NCBI GenBank assembly: GCA_003116995.1
Contig: BDSL01000018.1
Coordinates: 434,001-498,000 of the forward strand
Reading direction: 5' to 3'
DNA length: 64,000 nucleotides
Source of the DNA: Yamagishiella unicocca
Taxonomy: Eukaryota; Chlorophyta; Chlorophyceae; Chlamydomonadales; Volvocaceae
In this document: positions 25,101-36,700 of the stretch, piece by piece
Layout: each line of letters begins with the position of its first letter
How positions within the stretch are numbered: the first letter of the stretch is position 1
Notes under the pieces: generated by a model
The model's input: the letters and a program-made list of their open reading frames with translations, nothing else
Told to the model about the DNA's origin: nothing
Databases searched by the model: none
Position numbers and translations under genes: made by a program

Positions 25101-25471
25101 CACCTGCTAACGTGCCTATGACCTGGTCAGTTGTAGCCTGAGCGCTAACGACAGCGCGCGCCAGTCAGGCCTGGAGTCGGCCACGACGGTCAGCCAGGAA
25201 AGCTGACACCTAGTGTCCGTGACGGCCGAAGCCTGCTGTGGGGCATGACAAGCGCAATTCTCCCTGGGGCGCTGGCTGCTGCTGCTTTGCCTCTAGAATA
25301 TTGACTGGTGTCCTGGTAGTTTGCAATCGGTAGGGCTGGGTTTCTGTGTCTTTGATATCCTGTAGTCTCCGGCGCATCGCCCGAAGGTTCTGCCTCACTG
25401 CAACAAGTTGTTGTAATTGTTACAGTATGAATTTTACTGTCAGGACGAATCTGCTTGCATGATCACGCCTT
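25101..25471. other. Spacer next to the LINE
   Basis: No gene recognised. It may include more decayed LINE sequence upstream of the recognisable RT C-terminus. Confidence 0.3.
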
Positions 25472-25860
25472 GTCATTGTTATTCCGGGCTCCAGACCTGA
25501 AGATAAAGCCATCGGGCTTAACACCTGGCACTGAAGGAGACTGGCGACAAGGGAGGAAAGGACAACCCAGCAGGTCGAGATACGGCAAACCACCCAAACT
25601 CTCAGCAAGCGCCCAGAGGGCAAGCAGCGGCAGTGACCACCCAGAGGGAGTCGCCAGCGTGGAGTACCGTGTCGCCAGCGTGTAACCTTTGGACCCACTC
25701 CGCTCTGTCCGTTTGTAGTGGTAAGCCCTAGACCTGAAGATAGGACCATCGGACGTGTAATGACGTGGATGGTCGAGTCGCAGGGCATCCACAGTGGGTT
25801 CCAGACCAACAGGTAGAATCATCGGGCACATCGCCTGACACTGAGGAAGACGGAGGAGAC
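25472..25860 (-). repeat. Cluster of three decayed LINE-type 3' tails
   Basis: Copies at about 25472-25540, 25717-25765 and 25790-25860 (minus orientation) share the core 'CCATCGGGC...' and 'CCAGACC' with the tails at 22.5 and 23.3 kb. The first two are diverged variants with CTGAAGAT in place of AAAAGGT. The third matches best but has lost the palindromic end. Confidence 0.7.
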
Positions 25861-26527
25861 AGAGACCGACGTGCACCAGTTGCTGTAATTTCTCACCTAT
25901 GAAGGGCCGGATGCTGTGCGCGACCCGTGGTTCGCCCCGCGGACCATACATGCCATTCAGTATGTTCCCCTGTGCGGAATTCCCTTCCAAACGAGCCAGA
26001 ATCAAGCTCAGTGGCCAACGTGCACCAGCGCAAATATGGCCGTGCATACAGTCGAACTAGCCCAGCCACCATGCTGCTAGCTGCACGCCGCCAACCGGCC
26101 GGAACCAGTAGCTGGGGTGCGCCAGACTGCTGAAGAATAATGTGTGATTCTTTGGCTGCCTGCTCCCCGGACAAGGAGGGACTTTCCCTCGTCAAGGTGG
26201 CGACGAGGCAGGCGCGTCACGCCTAGGTTTGGACCCATTAGTGTCGGAAACATTGGAAGCAGCGTTAGGGTGTAACTGTGGTTGCCAGTCTGGTCGTCAC
26301 AGCACATGGACCAGCGGGACGCCAAGCGCAATTTCGCAACTCGTTCTTCGTAAACCCGGCCCGGGTTTGCAGTCAGTCCGATGCATTTGCGCAGGGCTTC
26401 CTTGGCCATCGCCTGCGACGAGTGTCGTTCCTGTCGCTTTAACAAGGAGCAAACTTGCTTCCACATGTTGGCTCGCGCATCGTATGCGTCTGCACAAATG
26501 CACATAGCTTCCCACCACCACTTGCCC
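25861..26527. other. Repeat-derived spacer, no intact gene
   Basis: It lies between opposed LINE tails and probably consists of decayed element bodies. No coding family was recognised on either strand. Confidence 0.3.
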
Positions 26528-26579
26528 ACATGCCCGATGGTTCTACCTCTTGGTCTGGAACCCACTGTAACCGTTACAA
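26528..26579 (+). repeat. LINE-type 3' tail, plus orientation
   Basis: Contains 'CGATGGTTCTACC', 'TTGGTCTGGAACCCACTG' and the palindrome TGTAACCGTTACA at the end, followed by AAAA. It is a close match, in reverse orientation, to the tails at 22.5 and 23.3 kb. Confidence 0.8.
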
Positions 26580-27299
26580 AAACCACTTAAGCTGGTGTCA
26601 CCAGGCTCCTGTCCGATGCAGACAGCGCCTGCTGCACTACCCCGCCCACTGTGTGCACGCACGCAGCGCCCAGCCCCAAACAGACACTCTCCCACGTTTC
26701 CAGGGGCTGCCAGGCTGATGAATCCGTCAGCACGCGGAAGGAGTGGGTGCTTGTCCATGCGCCTCCCGTTCCGTCCTGCCTTAGCTTCCAATCACAAGCA
26801 TAATTTTGCTGGCCGCGCACACCCTACACTTCGCCATCCTGCCTTCATGTCACGCGCCGGCTCCCACTTGCTTAGCCTAGCCCCTAGCGCGTGCCGCCGT
26901 GCCCCAGTAACGTCAGCTCCGGAAGCGGTCTGGGTGCTTAGGGTAGCCTGCACTCGCGCCGCCTTCAACGCAGCCGCCAGCAGGAGCACGCTGACGGCCG
27001 CACATGGTGACTCGCGCCCTGCCGTGCCTTCCCCGCCTTCAAGGACGACCCGCTGACGCACACTTGCGAAAACAACCCTGCTGTCCAGGATGCAAGCTGG
27101 GACCTCCCTGCTTACGTACAGTTCGCTCCCTGCCACGCCCAAAGCAGGCCGTTTGCATTACCCTAAACGATGCACGCGAAAGATTTGCAAGGCCCATCAG
27201 CTGCGACTTCAACCCCCCCCGTGGACGCCGCCAGCATCGGCATTGCCCGAACCGCAGCCCACGCCCGCGTCAGACCACATCACCACCGCCTGCTGCCGC
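26580..27299. other. 3' flank of the TrpRS gene
   Basis: Downstream of the TrpRS stop codon on the minus strand. GC-rich with scattered open frames but no recognised protein family. It probably holds the 3' untranslated region. Confidence 0.35.
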
Positions 27300-30200
27300 C
27301 TAAACGCAGGGCATCGGTCGCATCGCCATGAAGGCATCCACCACGTCCTCAGTAACCTGGGCCCGCGCCCGCTGGTGGCGGGACACCATGTCTGTGAGCA
27401 CCGTGATGAGCTCCTTCTTGATCTCGCCTACATCGGCAGGCACGGGTTGCAGTGCAGCAAGTAAACAGGCTGCCCAGGTCAAGCACCCATCAGTTCCGAC
27501 ACTGGCCCGCACCCTCCCACGCACCCACCCGTCAGCATGCGGCCGGAGCCGTACTCCTCCCCGATGGTCTTGAGCTTGGCATCGTCTTCCAAGAAGAAGT
27601 TGAGGTACTTCCAGGGCACGTCCACCGCAAGGTTGGCGCCCTTGGCGCGGTGCTCCTCAACGGTGGCGCCGCCGCCGCTGAAGGCGTACTTGTTGATCTG
27701 GCAGGGTAGGGTTGATTTGGCCAGCACGTGGAGGTGAGGCAGGTGAGGCGCAGGTTGTGTGGGTGCGGATGGTTGGTGGGGAGAGAGGCACAACGAGTAC
27801 AGGGGCCCTCCCTGCCGCCCAGCGGCCCGCACCTTGTCTTTGATCTGCGCGGGCGTGTCGTTGACAAAGATGGCGGAGGTGGTGTCACTGGCAGACATCT
27901 TGCCGCTCTCGCCCTGGAGCGCCGGGAAGAACTTGGACTCGATGAGTGCGGGCTTCAGGTGCCCAATGCGGGGAGCCACGTCGCGGGTCATTCGGAAGTA
28001 GGGGTCCTGCGGTGTGCCGCAGGACGGCGGCAAGCATAACGGGTAGCGAGGAAGGAGGCAGACGGGGAGGAGGTGGGAGGCTGGCCACTGCCACTGCCGA
28101 TTTCACCGGGTGCTTTCCCAGCCAAGGCGAGTGCATCGTGCCGTGGTGTTGTACCGAAGGAGTTGAAATGGCAGGCTGGGTGGTCGGGGAGACGTGTGCC
28201 CGCACCCTAGGCCCTGCCCCCAGCCTGCCTGGTCGATGGCGCACGGGATGAGGCAGCGGATATCCTTGCGCTGCCCGAACATGTGCGGGAAGCAGTCCGG
28301 GAAGGAGGGAGCCGCCTGCACGGCGGGGAAGGCGATCTTGCCGATGTTGTCCTCGGGAGTGAAGCCGAAGATGCCCCGGACCTGGTTCATGGTCACGCAC
28401 CTGCAGGTGGGGTACACAGGGACCCCGAGTGAACCGCAAACCGGAGAATAAGCAAAACGACAGGTGGATGGAGATGGAGGAAAGTGCCGGAGAAAGTGGG
28501 TTGGGCAGCCGAAGGCGAGGGGCGGAGTAGCCTCACTGGGACGGGTGGGCGCAGGACCGCAGGGATGGCCACGAGTTGCGAGGCCCCGTGCGTATCCCAG
28601 GGAAGGCCGCTTGCAGGGGCACCCCAGCTGCGAGCTATCGCGAGGTTTGCAAACGATGGGGTTCCGGGGGCGGGGACTGGGCCGGCCCTCATGCACGCGA
28701 GACTCTGAGGTCCTGGCAGCCGCCGCCACTGCCGAAGGTTGGCGTACGCCTGTAACGCCTATTACGCAGACCAAGTCCTTTGCATGAAGGTACACTGCCG
28801 CCGTCGAAGCCATACCCCAGCCACATGGCTCCTCGCCCAGTGCCATGGCGGCCCTACGTGCCTACGTCAGGGACCCCAGCCCCTGCCCGTGCGCTCGTAC
28901 CTCTGGATGCGGATGATGTTGCGGTAGAAGGCCCCGCCCACGAACTCGAAGTCGGAGAAGATGAACGTCTTAGACACGTCGAACCCGCAGGCGATAATGT
29001 CCTTGGCGTTCTGCAGCCGGGGTCGTGACGGTGGGCGTGGGAACACGAGTTGCGCGCGCGCTCGTCTGTCGCGGTCGCGGCGGCGCGAGCTGGTGTGGCA
29101 GGGCTGGGACTTGTATGGTGCAGGGTGCTGCTGCTGGCGGGACCTCTGCCAATAAAGCCCTCCCCGCTGCAGCCCGGTGCGGGTTCCTAGCGCGGCAGGG
29201 GGAGTGCCCAAAGCTGCGACACGTCGTGAAGTTTCGGCCGGCGCTTCCGACAAACCATACTTGAAAGTCCTTCCAGCACATTGGTAGATGGCTGTCGACG
29301 TTGTTTGCTATTGCTCAACCCCAATCCGTCAGCTATGCGAGCGGTGGAGGATCGCCCCTGCCTCCAGACCCCAACCTCCTCCAGCACAAGCTGTTATCGG
29401 CCCCAGCAGGACCCATCCGGCCCTAACCCTTTCCGCATATCACCTGCAATCAATCAAGGTCCGGTTCGGGCAATGGCGGCATGTTGTCTTCCATGGGCGC
29501 TTGCTTCCCACCCCACCCCAACCTTCTCGACGCCATTTACCGCGTCGCCTCCACACCCTCTATCTACCCCTCTTGCTTCCTGTGCCCGTGCCGTCCACCT
29601 GCTGCTGCGGCGACTCACCTCTCGCGACAGGCGCCTCGCCTCGTCGATATCCAGACCCCGCCACAAGCACTTCTCGTCGTCCGTCAGCTGGATGACCAGC
29701 GGGACATTGAAGGCATCCTGCAGGTACTTCGTGAACATGAAGGGCACCAGGTGCCCCAGGTGAAGGGCCTCGGAGGACGGACCCTAGGGCAGCCGGGGAG
29801 GAGATGGGAGGGGGCGGGGAGGGGAACCGCGCCAGGGGAGCCAGGGGGTGGAGCGAGTGAGTCCCCCGGAAGGGTGGAGCAAGCGGGTAGCAGCGAAGGA
29901 GCACCGTGCCATGCGCTTGGGGTTGAGAGGGTTCAGAAGCGGGCGGGGGGAGGGGTGGGCAATTGGGGCCTGCTGCTGTTGTGGTGGCAGGCGGCAGCCG
30001 TGGGAGATGGGTGTGGCGCAAGGTTAAGAAGCATGGAGTTTTCCACGATTGGCTGAAACTAGGAGAGGGACGCAGGCTCGAGAGATGAGGACGGACGCGG
30101 GATGGCGGGTGGGTCTGGGGTAATTAGATACAATCGGGTCTCTTCGAGGCATTCCGGAGGCGGCCTGTTGACCCCCTTAATAAACAAACCCGCCCTCAAC

Positions 30201-32035
30201 TTTTGGCGGCATAATGCAGGAACGCATACTCAGGGCATTTACTTTCGAGGGAGGGCATAATGCAGGAACGCATACTCAGGGCATTTACTTTCGAGGGAGG
30301 GTTTAGTGAGGGTGTTTGGTGCGGGACTGGAGTGCCCCTTCCAAGTCCCGTCCGCCCCTTGCTTGCGAGTGGGTTGTGAAACTTGCAACATGATTCTCTG
30401 TGCGTGTGGGTGCTGAATGTCCACTTCACCCTGCATGCCCACAATCCGCGCGGCGCAAACCCGAGGGGCGGACTAGGCAGTGTCTGTCGGATCACCTAGT
30501 ACGGTACGGCCGTCGGATCTTCTAGTACTGTACGGCCATTCCGCGCAAGACACGACGACCACCCCTTCCGCAGCTAAAGCCACTGCCACCAGCGTGCCCT
30601 TCAGGGCGTTCAAACTACCGTCACACGTGATTCGGCAACAGAGGAAGAGGCACTGACAATCCATCCCCACGCGCCCAGTCCCTCGGCGCGTTGCGGCGTT
30701 CCGTCCAGAATTATTGCCTTTCCATGGACCCCCTGGACTCTCCCCCGCTCCCGGCACGGGTCTTCCTTGCTATCCCTCGCTCCCGCCACTGGTCGCCATT
30801 CCCCGCTTCGCCCTCACCCGGCCAGTGTACAAGTAGAAGGGAATGCCCTTTTCATAACAGTCCAGGATCTCCTGCAGGTCGCGGTGCGCGAAGAAGATGC
30901 CGCGCTTTAGGAAGGGGTGCGCTGGTCGCCCCGTCAGCCGCTCCACCCTGTCCGGGTGGACATGCAAGCGGGCAGGTCAGCAAGCGGCAGCCGCAGGAAG
31001 GCTGCAGACGGGCGGCATGACGTGCATGTATCCTGTAAATAGCTCATGGCTAGGGTCGACATACTTCCAGCAAGGGAAAGCCAAGGGTTGGGTGCGCCAG
31101 GCCGGATGGCAATGGGCACTGAACTGGACGTCAGGCACACATGGCTGCCAGGGACCCTGGCACTGTACACCGCTCATGTCGGTTAATACGCAAGATCCGC
31201 AAGTTCGCTGCTGAGACCGTCGTCAGGGTGCATGAGACCCGCGACGGCGCCTAGCTATGCTTCTGTGGGCCCCCGTGCTTCTGTGGGCCCCCGACAGTGG
31301 CTGTCCCATAAACAAACCAAATAACACTCCGAGACTGTCGTGGAAGTAGCGGCTGCGATGTAGGGGATGCGGACTGCTAGCACGCGAGGTGCCTGGCGGG
31401 CAAGCGTGGCGATGGCAGCCCCTGCCGGGAATTGCTGGGAACACTAGTAGATCTGCTCGTTGAGTGCTTGCAGCAGCGTCACGGTCGGCTTAGTGCAATT
31501 TGTGAAGGGCGGACTTCAACAATGTGCCCCCCAACAATGTGCCCCCCTAGCCTGCCTGGCTTGAAATCCCCGCCTCGACACCGACATAACCACTGTACCG
31601 ATATACGCCGAAGAACTAGTTGATACCAGGTACGAGCCTTGTGCAGTTGGTCCGGTGCTGCCGCCAACTCACCTCTCAACGAGCTCATCTGTTAGCTTCG
31701 AGCAGCCGAACTGGGTAGTGGGTTTTGATTCAGGGGCGGGGGCGCAGGTGGGGTAAGAACCGCTGACGGGCTACGGGCTGGTGGTGCACGCCACGGGGCA
31801 AGTCCGGCTGCCCACCTGTTCCAGCAGCTTGTTATAGTCAATGCGACCGTCCGCACCCCCAGAAACGCTCCATGGATCTATCACCTGCGTAGCGCAAGTT
31901 CAATGCGGCGGCCGACTCAGAAGGCTTCTAGCATCGCTATAAGCTTTCCCACACCCTGCTGCGGCATAACGCGACCTGCTCCTGATCTTCAACCTCTTGC
32001 GCGACCGCGTCATTATTGGGTGGCTGCTCCGCCAT
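27300..32035 (-). CDS. Tryptophanyl-tRNA synthetase, cytosolic (eukaryotic/archaeal) type
   Basis: Ten exons: 32035-31976, 31884-31816, 31710-31673, 30947-30818, 29783-29619, 29010-28901, 28400-28229, 28006-27833, 27697-27529 and 27427-27300. Phases close and give 404 aa from a true ATG to TAG. The enzyme charges tRNA(Trp) with tryptophan using ATP. Class I signatures are visible: the HIGH-type motif 'HLGH' at about residue 107 in '[15 protein letters not shown]', and the KMSKS-type 'KMSAS' at about 284 in '[16 protein letters not shown]'. Family blocks '[18 protein letters not shown]' and '[17 protein letters not shown]' are present. The eukaryotic-type sequence has no transit peptide, so it should work in the cytosol. 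There is no WHEP domain, unlike animal homologues. The intron after exon 7 starts with GC instead of GT. The gene faces the LRR/p25-alpha gene across about 1.7 kb. Confidence 0.97.
30208..30299. repeat. 46-bp tandem duplication in TrpRS intron 4
   Basis: Two perfect head-to-tail copies (30208-30253 and 30254-30299), beginning GGCATAATGCAGGAACGCAT. They lie between exons 4 and 5 of the TrpRS gene. The identity suggests a recent duplication. Confidence 0.92.
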
Positions 32036-33771
32036 GGTTTCCCGGCGGATGCACACCCGGCCGCACCGCCAACAACGTGAAGAAAGGAAAAAGAAGCAAA
32101 CTGGTGTAGTAATTAAGTGCTGTTTTTCTATCAATGATCTGGGTCGATCTACACATGGTCAGTTTGGCCCCCGGTTCATCCCAATTGCGATGCTTGCACA
32201 AGTTTATGGAAAACCGCAGCAGGCAACACACTGTGCATAATCGGTATTAGTTGACTATTTTCTCATTGATAAAGTAGACAGCATAGGCCAGTCCTAACAC
32301 GTGTTGTGCAAGAGGAAACCTGCCCCTAAGGACACGTTTGACCCGGTCCGCGTCGCTCGCAGTAAAGGCATCCGCCACGCTGCAGCCTGCTTAGGTGCAT
32401 AGTTGATCTAATCTTATCCTTGGGTGGTCTTAATCCTGTGCGTGCTGCTCGTCGACACGACGAGCAATGGCTTCGCCTCCACCACCCGGAGGAGGGCCCA
32501 CAGCTCTTTCCAGCTCGTACCTGAAGATATGCAGCGACATCGGATGTCAGCCAATGCCCGAGCTCCTAGCGGCTCTGTAAGACTGACCGTTCACGTACCG
32601 TTGGCAAGGGCGATTGCCGACACCGAACCCGGCTTCTATGACCGCGCAGGAGCACTGGGCAGCGGTACTGTTCCATAAGTAGTCCATCAGAGAACCTTCC
32701 TGATGGGACTGTCATATCTTTGTGCGCCGTGCTGCCTATGGCACCATTCGAGCTATGCAGCTTTCACAACCTACACCTGGTGCGTTGCGCTGCGTATAGG
32801 GTCCAAAGCGAGGGGGAATAGCGGTGCTGCTCATATATCATTAGGTTTACGTGTTCGTCATTGACAGCACCGGCGGTGGATGGAGGAGTGGGGTGTTAAC
32901 AACGCTCGATTTGACGAAGTGGGCCGTGGCGCTATCTGTTCTTTGCCCTAGAGCAATACTATTCTTTGCCCTAGAGCAAATACCGATCCTTGCTACCGCA
33001 TTACACCACTGCCAACCACTCCACCACCGTTGCTTCTCGCAACCCACCTCTCATTACCGTTTTCCTCGCCTGACTGTACGGACTTGACATCCGGCACCGT
33101 GCCCCTTTGATTGTGAGCCGCAGACTACCAACAGCTGGGCGGCAATAGCAGACGCCTGCTCCAAAACACGCCCGTTGCAGCGGCTGGTATTCAGGGATTG
33201 CGGATTTAGGGATGGTAAGCAGCCTGCACTCCAGAGTGAAGCAGGGCACGTCCTGTATTGCGTTGGTTGGGAGATAGGGCGGTTGTGACGGGTATTGTAG
33301 AGGCCCACGGAAATCGGACTTAAGATGGCGATTTTCAGGCAGATACCCACTGGCCGTCTTTCCATTGCTCGGTTCCATGCCCTTATGAGCAATTCAGGTG
33401 TTCCCTTCTGAGCATAGCCCTGAGTCGTTACAGTCCGCATCCTTCTCCACTTTTCGGGACCCTTGATGTCTTGATACGGAGTCGGGCGTATGGGCCGCAC
33501 ACGTTGGGTGCGAATGGTATCGATGCGCCCTGTCAAGCCTCCATTATTCCGGCCGGGAAGGGGTTTGGAACTGGGCGGGGATGGGAACACGTGCACAAGG
33601 AAGCCTTACGCAGGCGGCGCAGTTACTTACGAAGTATACATTGTAGGGGTCCTTTTGTGCCGCATTCGCCCAACCGACCGGGTTCGGCCCACGTTCTAGG
33701 AAGGCGAACATGGCTTTCGTGAACCTCTTCAATAGCGGTGACACCCGTGTTGGCTCCCGATTTGCCCACAG
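32036..33771. promoter_or_regulatory. Divergent intergenic region, TrpRS / LRR-p25-alpha
   Basis: TrpRS starts at 32035 on the minus strand and the first recognised exon of the next gene is at 33772 on the plus strand. The promoters of both, and the missing first exon(s) of the LRR gene, should be here. No core promoter motif was recognised. A direct repeat TTCTTTGCCCTAGAGCAA occurs at 32939-32956 and 32962-32979. An ATG at 33711 precedes the first exon, but using it would need a 34-nt intron, which is implausible. Confidence 0.45.
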
Positions 33772-36700
33772 GCCAAGGACTGGCCGTTTTTTCGCGGGCG
33801 CTGTCCGCCGCGGACCTCCAAAGCCTTGAGCTAATCAACAGCCAGCTGGTGCGTAGCTATGGACACCTAAGGGGCGGGCTCCTGAAGTTAGGGTCAAGGT
33901 CGACCTCGATAAGCGCACCATCGTGCAGGGCGCCGGGAGAATACGGCATAGCGAAATGTGTTGTTTTAGGCGAAAGCAGGACAGCCAGCCTACCTGCTTG
34001 TTTATCTGCCCTCACTCCCCCATGTCTCCTCCTCCCATCCTCTCCTCTGAGAACATGCCGCAACTCAATACGCCTGCCGTTGCAGAGTGACGATTTCGTG
34101 ACTGGCCTTGCGGAGGGCTCGCTGCTGGGCAACGAGAAATTTTGCACGCTGCGCCTAGCAGGATGCGGACTTGGGGACACGGCGGTTGTGCGCCTCGCCA
34201 AGGCCATCGAGGGAGTCGGTGCGCAATCGTGGACAGGGCCCCGGGGATATAGGATGTGGTGATCAGATGTTGACCTAAGGGTGGGGTCGCAGCAGGTCCT
34301 TTGACAGGTTCCTAACAGTGGCATAAGCGCTGAGGATCCCGGACGCACGAATCACTGGTGGATAATGTTGGGGCGCCGCAGATCGAGGTATAACGGCGTG
34401 AGTACTAGCCATTGGCCGTCGTTATTCCGTTGCACGTGCTCCCTGTTTGTGAACAGGTTTACAGCCGTATCAACATGAAAGCAAATGCTCAATCGATTTC
34501 CCCCGACACCGGCCTGTGCCTGCTGCCCTTCTAGGCATGATGTGCTCGCTGAGGCTGCTGGACCTGTCCCACAACCGCATTGGCGACCCGGGTGCCTGTG
34601 CACTTGCTTCCATGCTGGGCGGGGATGCGTCGCCCTCGTCCGTGCCCCTGAACACACTGGAACTGGAGGGCAACCAGGTATGGATGTGTACGCGATTGGG
34701 GCAGGGGTGAGGAGGCTCAGAACAATATGTGTCGGGGCGTTTGGCTCGCGCGCAACACATCGCGGGGTCTGCGTGCTCAAGCATCCAATCCGCTGTTGCA
34801 GGACCCTGCCGGGGTGGCGTGTGTTTACGTGGGGCCCCAAGGCTGTAGACGATGCACAAATGCGTAAGGGGCTCCTAAACAACTAAAGTTCGAACACCTA
34901 TTCGCAGCGTTGAGGTTACTGGCACAGAAGGCGCGCGGCGTAGCGGGCAAAGAAGCAGGGAATGTATCATTTGGGCGTAACGGACGACTGTCGTGCATTG
35001 GTTTCCATTGTTCAAGGGCGTACGGTTAGAAAATCTCTGGCTGTGGCCCATGGCTGCTCGACCTCAAAGACCAACGTGATCTTCTTTTCCTCCCAATGCC
35101 CGCGTCAGGTCACCGATGTGGGCGGCTTGGCGCTATGCCGCGCTGCGAAGGCTGCCCTCATGCTGCAGCGTCTTAACCTGTCCCTGAACCCAGCGCTGAC
35201 GTCCACTACCATGGTGGCCCTGGCGGATGCGGTGCGCTTCAACACCGGCACTCTAACGGAAGTGGCGTTGGCGGGCTGCCGGGCTGGCGAAGACGCAGCG
35301 GTGGCACTCCTGCGGGCCGCCAACAAAAACAATACGCTCCAGTTGCTGGATATCCGAGGTGTTCCGCTAGCAAGCGAGGTGAGTGGCCAGCTGCCAACCT
35401 ATCATCCTCCGCGCTCGCGTCCCATCCTGGCCAAATGCCTTTTGATCTAGCTTATCTGTCTGGACTGGCCGCTTTCCAACGCAGGGCGTGGCTCAGCTGT
35501 GCTCGCTGTTGCGCTATACAACCTGCCTGAACACGCTGAGGGTGGACGTCGCGGCGGCAGAGGGCGCTGAGGCCATCGCTCGGGATCTCCCAGCCAACCG
35601 CAGCCTGATGCACATCACGCTGGGCGGCCCCGTTCCGGACGGGCTGCTGACGACCATGTCAGAGATACTGGCGGCCAACACAGTGAGGCGCATCAACGGC
35701 TCGCCGGGTAAGGCAGAGGAGTGCCGAGATCGGCCGTGACGAGGTATTGGTCTGCGGGAATGGGTTTTTGTAGCCCGATCACCGATGAAACGTACAGGGC
35801 CTAGTTGAGGATCAGCGCTTTGTATTAGGGTGAAGTAGCTTCCATCGGGCAATGCCAAAAGGTCTTTGCCCTTTTGGTCATTCCTTCTCCAATAGCATCT
35901 TCCTTGCTGATATCAAATGCCTTGAAGCGCTCACTCCGAATGTTTCCTGTAACCTGCCGTTGACCCTCTTGCCTGCGACCCTACCCGGCATCGACCTCTC
36001 GTCCGCTTCCGCCCACAGCGGCCAGCTCCCCTCTCATCCACGCCTGGATAGAGGATTCGACTATCGCCTACCAGCACCAGCAGGCGACCGCCTCCGCTGG
36101 CGCGAGCCCTAACCGCGGCTCCTACCAGGGCCCAACAGGGTACGCCAACAGCTACTACCAACATCACATGCAGGCGGTGCAGCCCAGCGCCAACGCCTCC
36201 AGCCCCACTGCGGGCCAGCAGCAGTACCAGCAGCCGCGCAGCCGCCCCTCCTCCCCCTCTCCCCCTCACGCCGAGTTCGTACGCAGCCCTCGCTCTGACG
36301 CGGGCGGCTCCGTGTACAGCCACGCCACACACCGGACTGCGCGCACGCACCGGACCCACCGGACCAGCACGTCGTACCTGTCTTTCGGCGGCCTCACCGA
36401 CATGAGCCGAAGGACCATCATGGTAGGGATCAAGCTGGTGGGCAGGGGAAAGGGTGTCCAAGGCACACCGCGTTTTGTGATGGGGCTCTGGACTGGTACG
36501 GCTGCCTGAGCTAGGCCACTTCGAACACTCCCAGTGCACAACCCACATTGCTAGTCTGGACACATCTTCAACAGGATCCACTTGCTTTCTGGTCCCGCTT
36601 TGTCTCGTTCACTGCGCGTAAATCCTCTGCCCCTCGACCCACCTATCATCCGCAGGTCGGCACGACCCGCCTCCGGGTCAGTGCCTCACTGGCGGCAGGC

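Noticed and set aside
33711..33771. ATG at 33711 as the start of the LRR/p25-alpha gene
   Set aside because: It would need a 34-nt intron to reach the frame of exon 33772-33848, shorter than plausible; the true start is probably further upstream.
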